DNA from: JBGLNL01 sp046484125
Lineage (GTDB): Bacteria > Chloroflexota > Dehalococcoidia > SZUA-161 > SpSt-899
Length of the DNA: 38,011 bases
Reading direction: 5' to 3'
Assembly: GCA_046484125.1 (NCBI GenBank)
Contig: JAWOBX010000071.1
Location: forward strand, 1 to 38,011
In this document: one piece after another, positions 31,951 through 38,011 of the stretch
How the letters are laid out: the number at the start of each line of letters is the position of its first letter
Numbering within the stretch: position 1 is the first letter of the stretch
The notes under the pieces: model-generated
The model's input: the letters and a program-made list of their open reading frames with translations, nothing else
What the model was told of the DNA's origin: nothing
Databases searched by the model: none
Translations under genes and position numbers: made by a program

Positions 31951-32021
31951 CGCCAGGGTTTCGGGGACTGCGTCCCCGAGGTATGAAAGGGTCGGTGGGC
32001 GGGCAATGGCCGCCGGAGGCG
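31951..32021 (-). repeat. Interspersed palindromic repeat, copy D
   Basis: On the minus strand: CGCCTCCGGCGGCC, ATTGCCCGCCC, GACCCTTTCATACC, then a CGGGGACGCAGTCCCCG hairpin. The first 40 bases are nearly identical to copy A. The remainder to 32201 contains no gene; a TATGAT at 32136-32141 could be a -10 box for the next gene but has no -35. Confidence 0.8.
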
Positions 32022-32201
32022 AGAGATTATGGGCAGGAAGCGCCGATGACATATGCAGGTGCAAGAACTCCAGGATGAAAAGAGTCCTCTCTTTCCGGCA
32101 ACCAGTCCTCAGCGGAGACCACCGGGCCGGGCATATATGATAAAATAAAATCTCCTGAGATACATTCAAAACGGTTTTCGTTGAAAAGGTACCGGGGGTA
32201 G

Positions 32202-35200
32202 ATGAGAATGGAAGAACCACTATCGTCAAAAGCGCTTGAAGCAAACCTGGCGGAGACTCGTGCTGAAGAGATAGTCATTCCACCTGAGCATCAGCGCCTG
32301 ATAAATCTTTCCGACTCCCACTGGGGCATTAACCAGCGGACACGGGAATTCATACTGGAATATCATCACCCTTACTTCAATCCACGGTTCGTGGTGGAGC
32401 GCTGGCGCGAGATCATGCTGCGGGATCAATGGTTCTATTGCTCACTTGAGGATTCCGCGATGGCATTCGGTGTTCTCATAGACATCTCCGGAAAACTGTT
32501 CTCCTCTGATATAAGTGCGGAATTGAGGGGAACCATTGTACAGACGTTGCTCGAGTTCACGGGCGCTTTATTCGAGAAAGGGAACGTCGATGAGTGGGTG
32601 ATTCGCAAGGTGCTGGATGCGCTAAGGGAGTGCCTGGAGAAAGACGAGCAGGTAACCATAAGGTATTCGAGATATTTTAAAACTTATCTCAGTCAGGCGG
32701 CCGAAAGAGAGGAATTTGCGGAAGAAGCGTTCAGTCTCACCAGAAAAGCCTTGAGCAAATCCATACACTTATGGGAAGCCAATTCCGATGTGGAGTCCTG
32801 GTTCAGGGCGAAACAGGGACTGTTCTACCAGGATTATACTGAAGAGGTTTCCGCTATCGGGAAGCCCTTTTTCGCTGATCTGAACGAAGCGTTAGAGCGC
32901 GCCCGCGATTGGCCCGACCTGAAAAGGCTCCCCTCGTTTGATGATATCGCCGCCCGCTTTCGTGATAGTACTGACCGTTTTAATATGGCGGTTGAAAAGA
33001 TCTATTTCATAGTGTATTTGCTCAGACTATCAGGTATGGAACATCTGAGGGAAAATTTGCTGACGGATATCAACCGGTTGCTGGGAGACGTTCACGATGA
33101 ACTGAGCGGAGAGGACCTGGTAGCCTTTTCAGAGAATCTGTTCAGCCTTTTTCAGGAACTGAAGGCTGAACATAACGCCACCGTAATGGATTGCCTCCTG
33201 AATCTGGGCCAACAGGTGATAGACACAGGTGACCAGGAGTTGATCGACGCCTTTGAGGACAGCATCATTCAATTCGGTTTTGTGACGCCTGGAGAGATCG
33301 TCATAGACTCCGACTGGCAGGTCAGGTCGGATGTCAATCATATAAAGAACATACGGGTATGGATGGAGCTGATAGGTTACGCTCCGTCACGTATGGAAAT
33401 GCTGCTGGCGGCGCTTATCGTCAATCTGCGCCTGGAAGGGGTTTTCGTCTCAGATACTGACATATTCCAGCGTGACATAACCCGCTTTTTGAACTCGGAT
33501 GTAGGGCCCGTGTACAAGCAGGTAAAGGACCTGGCCCGAATCTTTCCGGTGTATTTCAGCGAGATAGGCGCTGAAGGCGAACTCCGGGATGTGACTACGC
33601 AAATCGATGAAATGGCCTACAGAAAGGACCGCCTGATTCACTTCCTGCGCAAGCAAACACACACAGAAAGTAACAGCACTCATCTGGACCTGGTTAAACA
33701 GATCGTCCGGTTCTGGTACGACGGCAGTAGGGAGGGATTGATCAAGCTCCTGCCCGCTGACGTTCTAGCCTCCATTGATGTAAACGGGGAATGGTATACC
33801 CCGGTCAATCGGATTATAAGAGGGCTCTGCCAGAACCTTGATTGCGCTCCCGAGGAGCTGGTTGATGCCGATCAAGGCGCTATCGAAAATTACCTGCTTC
33901 AGCTTACGTCTTTCCGGGAAACCGACATCAGGCGGGTGAGGCTTCTCCTGAGAATATGGATTCTGCTCAGGGAGAAATATTCATTTGAAGTTGCTAACTT
34001 GCGCTCGATGTTTAAAAGGTATCGGTTTTTCAGAGAGTCGGATGTCGAGGAGCTTGCCGACCTTCTGGCTCAGGGTGACCGGGAGCGCACGTTGCGCCTG
34101 GTATATCGATTTATGTCGGAGCTCAAACGGGTAATTCTCGATCCGGAGCCCGGTGAAAGCATCGAATCGATATATCACAAGCGACACGTGGCCGCCGGCA
34201 TCCCCTCTGTATACGGCCGGTATCAGGAGCCGAAGTTCGACGCAATGGGGCTCACGTTCAGGCTGGAGGAAATGGCGCAGGGACTGATTGAGGGGATGAT
34301 CCAGGACATCAATCTGAACTACGTCACAATCGGTAATCTGCGAATGGTGTCGGATGTGCTTTCTCTGTTCCGGGAGGGACTGGAATTGGATGGCGTCTCT
34401 CATCAGAGGTTCAATGCCAACCTGCGAATGCTTCAGTCGAGCTTTATCTCCGCCAGTTGTTCACTGGACCAGTACACCAATATGTTCGAATTCCTGGAGA
34501 GGAATGTAAAAGAGATAATTGATGAGTATTTTCTAAGCGTCTATGACAAGCCTCTCAAGATGATTATCCCTCAGCACATCCCGAACAAACACCATCTCGG
34601 AGAAACGGAAGTGCGTCAAATCCTGCACCGGCGCTCTGAAGAATTCTACCGGGGCATGCTTTCCTCCACTTTTCTGGTACAGGCTCTGGATAACTTCATC
34701 AACAGCACACTGAACGCGTTAAGGCATATGTCTGACCGTTTGCCCGCGGAGCTGATCCGGGATGTGATGACTTACGATCCGCGACTGGTTATAAGCTCTC
34801 TCAGTGAGGCTGCGCCGCAGGTGGATAACCAGATTTTCCTCGGTGCTAAAGCCTATTTTCTCAAGGCGATGCTGGCCGCGGGGTTCCCCGTTCCCGAGGG
34901 ATTCGTTCTGACCACCGAGGTTTTTCGGCACCGGCAGTCCATAATGAAGCATCCTCACATCAGCGGGGAGATTGAGGAGTTCATATGGAGGCATATCAGA
35001 AAACTTGAGGAAGCTACCGGGCACAGGTTTGGCGACCCTGATAATCCTTTATTGTTCTCCGTCCGTTCGGGCACGGCTATGTCGATGCCGGGTGCCATGA
35101 GCACGTTGTTGAATGTCGGTATGAACGATCGGATAGCCGATGGATTGAGCCGTCAGCCCGGCTGGGGGAGGACCGCCTGGGATTGCTATCGGCGTTTACT

Positions 35201-36305
35201 GCAGAGCTGGGGGATGACGGGAGGTATTGAACGGGAGGTGTTCGACGCCATCAACGAGCGTTTCGAATCCAGGTACAAGATAAGAAGAAATATCGATTTC
35301 ACGCCGGATCAAATGAGAGAGGTGGCTCTGGAGTACAGGAACGCCCTTTCACGGCATGGAATCGAGTTTGAAGAGGATACGTTTCTCCAATTGAGGCAGG
35401 CGATCATCATGGTAATGGACTCATGGTATTCGGAGCGGGCGAAGGTGTTTCGCAAGCACCTGCAAATAGCTGAAGAATGGGGAACGGCCGTGATTGTGCA
35501 GAAAATGGTCATGGGGAACCTGAATGAGCGTTCGGGGACCGGTGTACTTCTGACACACGACCCATATGAGGTGAAACCCGGGATCAATCCCTACGGCGAT
35601 TTCCGGCTGTGCAGTCAGGGTGAAGATGTGGTCACAGGGTGGCTGCATACACTACCGGTAACCGAATATCACCGTAAAAAGTACCAGTACGAGATGGATT
35701 TCTCGCTGCAAAGCTCCTTTCCGGAAATATACCGGAAACTGATAGACCTGGCTACCCTCATGGTTGATGAATACGATCTTGGGCCGCAGGAAATCGAGTT
35801 CACTTTCGAGAGTGAAAGTCCCGAGGATCTCTATATCCTGCAGGCACGTCGGCTTGAAGTCAGGAAGTATGACAGGAGATTTGTATTCAGTGTCCCTTAC
35901 AGCAGCCTTGAGCTGGTAGGCCGTGGTATTGGTATCGGTGGCGGCGCTCTCAGCGGGGTTCTGGCCTTTGATATGGAGGATTTACAGCATTTCGCGGAAA
36001 CGCGTCCGGACTGGAACCTGGTACTGGTCAGACCCGATACCGTTCCCGATGATATTGGTATGATATTCAAGTGCGACGGTCTTCTGACCGGGAAGGGTGG
36101 GGCAACTTCCCACGCGGCAGTAACGGCTGTCAGGCTGGGGAAGGTATGTGTAGTTGGTTGCACCGACCTTATGGTGAATGAGGCTGAGAAGTCCTGTACG
36201 GTTAACGGGGTGCTTTTCAGATCGGGCGACGAGATATCAATTGAAGGCTACCTCGGCAATGTGTACAAAGGAAGCTACCCGAGGGAGTTTGTTGATATCA
36301 CGTGA
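32202..36305 (+). CDS. Giant PEP-synthase/PPDK-like protein with unknown N-terminal module and no PEP barrel
   Basis: 1367 residues. About the first 870 are mainly helical and match nothing I recognise; a striking block is RHVAAGIPSVYGRYQEPKFD (near residues 664-683). From about 880 to 1225 there is a pyruvate phosphate dikinase-type ATP-grasp domain: AAGFPVPEGFVLTT, FSVRSGTAMSMPGAMSTLLN, VQKMVMGN, SGTGVLLTHDP, QEIEFTFE and LYILQARRLE. From about 1240 to 1367 there is the swivelling phosphohistidine domain with KGGATSHAAV (His near 1303) and GKVCVVGC. The PEP/pyruvate TIM barrel that normally follows is absent: the gene stops. It could phosphorylate its own His from ATP and pass the phosphate to an unknown acceptor. 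GGGGGT precedes the ATG. Convergent with the second GAPDH gene. Confidence 0.85.
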   Translation: MRMEEPLSSKALEANLAETRAEEIVIPPEHQRLINLSDSHWGINQRTREFILEYHHPYFNPRFVVERWREIMLRDQWFYCSLEDSAMAFGVLIDISGKLFSSDISAELRGTIVQTLLEFTGALFEKGNVDEWVIRKVLDALRECLEKDEQVTIRYSRYFKTYLSQAAEREEFAEEAFSLTRKALSKSIHLWEANSDVESWFRAKQGLFYQDYTEEVSAIGKPFFADLNEALERARDWPDLKRLPSFDDIAARFRDSTDRFNMAVEKIYFIVYLLRLSGMEHLRENLLTDINRLLGDVHDELSGEDLVAFSENLFSLFQELKAEHNATVMDCLLNLGQQVIDTGDQELIDAFEDSIIQFGFVTPGEIVIDSDWQVRSDVNHIKNIRVWMELIGYAPSRMEMLLAALIVNLRLEGVFVSDTDIFQRDITRFLNSDVGPVYKQVKDLARIFPVYFSEIGAEGELRDVTTQIDEMAYRKDRLIHFLRKQTHTESNSTHLDLVKQIVRFWYDGSREGLIKLLPADVLASIDVNGEWYTPVNRIIRGLCQNLDCAPEELVDADQGAIENYLLQLTSFRETDIRRVRLLLRIWILLREKYSFEVANLRSMFKRYRFFRESDVEELADLLAQGDRERTLRLVYRFMSELKRVILDPEPGESIESIYHKRHVAAGIPSVYGRYQEPKFDAMGLTFRLEEMAQGLIEGMIQDINLNYVTIGNLRMVSDVLSLFREGLELDGVSHQRFNANLRMLQSSFISASCSLDQYTNMFEFLERNVKEIIDEYFLSVYDKPLKMIIPQHIPNKHHLGETEVRQILHRRSEEFYRGMLSSTFLVQALDNFINSTLNALRHMSDRLPAELIRDVMTYDPRLVISSLSEAAPQVDNQIFLGAKAYFLKAMLAAGFPVPEGFVLTTEVFRHRQSIMKHPHISGEIEEFIWRHIRKLEEATGHRFGDPDNPLLFSVRSGTAMSMPGAMSTLLNVGMNDRIADGLSRQPGWGRTAWDCYRRLLQSWGMTGGIEREVFDAINERFESRYKIRRNIDFTPDQMREVALEYRNALSRHGIEFEEDTFLQLRQAIIMVMDSWYSERAKVFRKHLQIAEEWGTAVIVQKMVMGNLNERSGTGVLLTHDPYEVKPGINPYGDFRLCSQGEDVVTGWLHTLPVTEYHRKKYQYEMDFSLQSSFPEIYRKLIDLATLMVDEYDLGPQEIEFTFESESPEDLYILQARRLEVRKYDRRFVFSVPYSSLELVGRGIGIGGGALSGVLAFDMEDLQHFAETRPDWNLVLVRPDTVPDDIGMIFKCDGLLTGKGGATSHAAVTAVRLGKVCVVGCTDLMVNEAEKSCTVNGVLFRSGDEISIEGYLGNVYKGSYPREFVDIT

Positions 36306-36335
36306 GCGAAACGGCAGGGAAGATATGTCAGTTGG

Positions 36336-37355
36336 TTACAGCCCCTTTTTTGCGAGCAGGACGGCAACATCCGATGTTCGAGCGGCGTAACCCCATTCGT
36401 TATCATACCATGAAAGGATCTTGATCATGTCTCCATCAGCCATCATGGTACACAATGAGTCAACTATGGAGCTGGCAGGATTACCTTTGAAGTCGGTACT
36501 GACAAGGGGCTCGTCACAGTAATCCATGATTCCCTTCAACCGGCCTTCCGCGGCGGCTTTAAGAACCCCGTTCACCTCCTCGACTGAGGCTCTCCTTTCC
36601 AGCCCTACCGAGAAATCGGTTAGAGAGACCACGCTTGTCGGAACTCTGTAAGCTATACCGGTAATCTTTCCTTTCAGATCGGGTATTACCTGAGCTGTGG
36701 CCGGTCCGGCCCCTGTGGAAGTGGGGATGATATTCAGCGCGGCTGACCGGCCTCGGCGGGCATCCTTATGTGAGTTATCCAGCAGCCTCTGATCCGTAGT
36801 GTACGCATGTATTGTTGATATGAAGCCCTTGCTTATTCGGAACTCATCGTGCAGGACTTTGGCTATGGGGGCGACGCAGTTTGTGGTGCACGAAGCGTTG
36901 GAAATGACATGATGCTGTGCGGGATCGTATTGCTCCTCATTGACGCCGTAAACGATGGTGATATCCTCGTTCCTGGCCCTTACGGGAGCGGTGATTATCA
37001 CCTTTCTAACGCCGTGCTCCAGATGGCCTGCCGCCAGGTTACGATCGCGAAAAGCGCCGGCCGCCTCAATCACAATCTGCACTCCTGTTTGCTCCCACGG
37101 AATGTTCATGGGCTCTTTTTCAGCGGTGACCTGAACGTGTTTACCGTCGATGATAAGGGAATCGTCTGCGGGCTCCACGGTGCCCGGATAACGCCCGTAA
37201 TCGGAATCGTATTTAAGCAGGCGGGCAAGGTTTTCTATGTTGGCGGGGGAATTTATGGCAACTATTTCTAATTCTTCGGGATGGTACATCTTCATTGTTC
37301 TCAACGACTGCCTGCCTATCCTGCCGAAACCGTTGATGCCGATTCTCGTTGCCAT
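36336..37355 (-). CDS. Glyceraldehyde-3-phosphate dehydrogenase paralogue 2, possibly NADP-linked
   Basis: Full-length 339-residue GAPDH with catalytic Cys (SNASCTTNCVAPI), His (TIHAYTTDQ), Arg (AYRVPTSVVS) and the C-terminal SWYDNEWGYAAR. It differs from paralogue 1 at the coenzyme pocket: after the second strand it reads VAINSPAN, so the NAD-selecting Asp is Ser, as in the GapB-like biosynthetic enzymes that prefer NADP. The usual TTTGAAKAV is STGAGPATA, with the conserved Lys lost. An extra VRAR precedes NEDITIV. GGGGGAG precedes the ATG. Its stop is 30 nt from the convergent PPDK-like gene, and its start is 34 nt downstream of the restriction-type gene. Confidence 0.92.
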   Translation of the reverse strand: MATRIGINGFGRIGRQSLRTMKMYHPEELEIVAINSPANIENLARLLKYDSDYGRYPGTVEPADDSLIIDGKHVQVTAEKEPMNIPWEQTGVQIVIEAAGAFRDRNLAAGHLEHGVRKVIITAPVRARNEDITIVYGVNEEQYDPAQHHVISNASCTTNCVAPIAKVLHDEFRISKGFISTIHAYTTDQRLLDNSHKDARRGRSAALNIIPTSTGAGPATAQVIPDLKGKITGIAYRVPTSVVSLTDFSVGLERRASVEEVNGVLKAAAEGRLKGIMDYCDEPLVSTDFKGNPASSIVDSLCTMMADGDMIKILSWYDNEWGYAARTSDVAVLLAKKGL

Positions 37356-37389
37356 CTCTCCCCCTTTCTTGCTACCGTTCCCGCTCTCA

Positions 37390-38011
37390 TCATAACAGAT
37401 TGGTGGACGATTTCAAGCCGTACAGACGCGTTATCAGGGAGTCGATTTCAGATTGCAGCTCCACCGTTTCCTCATCGTTTGACGTATTCATGGCGCGGGC
37501 GAGATATAGCATGCGGTGATGGATTTCCACATCCGCCGGATCACTGAAATCTATACGACGAATCGGTATTCGCTCCAGAGGCGTACCGACGTATTCCCCG
37601 ATGCGTCCCTTTGGCTTCCTGTTCGACCAGAACCACTGGTTCATCACCTGTGAATTCAATATGGCCAGAACATAGCCCGGTTCCTCTTCTTGACAGTTGC
37701 TCGTGATAAAGAAGATATCGGACATGCCATAGAGGGAGGATTCACTCAACGCAAAGGTGTTCTCAAATGCCCTGTTGGGAGTTACTATCTTTTCCCCCTC
37801 AAAAATCCGTTGATCTCTGGGCCAGTGAAGGCTGAACCATGGCAGTTTACCTTCCCTGCATTCCCTCTTGCTCTCCAGGAGGGGGCGGAATTTCTCCAGG
37901 TGGGCCTTGATTGAGGGGAATTCTTCTATATCAGTCTCTCTGGTGGTGTAGATAAGGAACAAAGGGGATCGACGGTTTACGTAATACCGACGGATATCGG
38001 AATTCTTCATC
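37390..38011 (-). CDS. C-terminal part of an Eco57I-like restriction/DNA-methylase (partial at window edge)
   Basis: About 206 residues visible; the frame reaches the right edge and such proteins are normally about 1000 residues, so the catalytic part lies outside. The visible portion resembles the TaqI-type target-recognition/specificity region: NSDIRRYYV, KIVTPNRAFENTFAL, the DIFFITSN segment, YVLAILNSQVMNQWF and TPLERIPIRRIDFSDP, followed by a helical tail. These blocks are typical of the end of Eco57I/type IIG enzymes that methylate and cut DNA. Whether the methylase and nuclease domains are intact cannot be seen. Confidence 0.7.
   Translation of the reverse strand, partial: MKNSDIRRYYVNRRSPLFLIYTTRETDIEEFPSIKAHLEKFRPLLESKRECREGKLPWFSLHWPRDQRIFEGEKIVTPNRAFENTFALSESSLYGMSDIFFITSNCQEEEPGYVLAILNSQVMNQWFWSNRKPKGRIGEYVGTPLERIPIRRIDFSDPADVEIHHRMLYLARAMNTSNDEETVELQSEIDSLITRLYGLKSSTNLL

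Noticed and set aside
31684..32244. Short frames on both strands in the gap upstream of the PPDK-like gene
   Set aside because: They fall in repeat copies C and D and hairpins; no start signals and no recognisable protein.

Overview
The window looks like a chromosomal segment of an anaerobic bacterium, most likely a Chloroflexota member of the Dehalococcoidia type. This is inferred from gene content only: archaeal-type fructose-1,6-bisphosphate aldolase/phosphatase, a set of PAS-rich histidine kinases paired with stand-alone receiver proteins, LemA/M48 proteases, a GH3-family protein and class A RNase P RNA. Promoters are strikingly sigma70-like (exact TTGACA -35 boxes recur), and TTG starts behind good Shine-Dalgarno sequences are common. 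No insertion sequence, prophage or CRISPR array is visible.

Layout. 1-1.1 kb (minus): a small two-helix membrane protein and a partial secreted Fn3-like protein behind a strong promoter. 1.4-5.0 kb (minus): a membrane-proteostasis cluster with two M48 (HtpX-like) metalloproteases, LemA and a double zinc-ribbon protein; the second protease carries an EF-hand-like loop, and a highly structured gap with a perfect 23-bp hairpin separates them. 5.0-5.4 kb: tRNA-Cys, -Gly, -Leu and -Trp genes. 5.5-11.6 kb (plus): corrinoid adenosyltransferase, FBP aldolase/phosphatase, then a compact run rdgB-moaA-(RNase HI::MoaC)-panC-surE that includes an in-frame RNase HI/MoaC fusion, followed by tRNA-Ala.

11.9-28.7 kb (minus): a signal-transduction island with five histidine kinases and five stand-alone receiver proteins. 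None of the receivers carries a recognisable DNA-binding or enzymatic output domain. Sequence similarity inside the island shows two kinase lineages that have duplicated locally. At its upstream end the island is coupled to a methyltransferase and a GH3-like acyl-adenylating enzyme, whose stop codon overlaps the start of a 7TM-GAF kinase.

29.2-38 kb: RNase P RNA, an isochorismatase-like hydrolase, two divergent GAPDH paralogues on either side of a 1367-residue protein that ends in the PPDK/PEP-synthase ATP-grasp and phosphohistidine domains but lacks their PEP/pyruvate barrel, and the C-terminal part of an Eco57I-like restriction/methylase at the window edge. With the FBP aldolase/phosphatase this gives a gluconeogenesis-leaning set of central-carbon genes. 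Two islands of short interspersed palindromic repeats (16.7-17.2 kb and 31.6-32.0 kb) share the same repeat families in opposite orientation.
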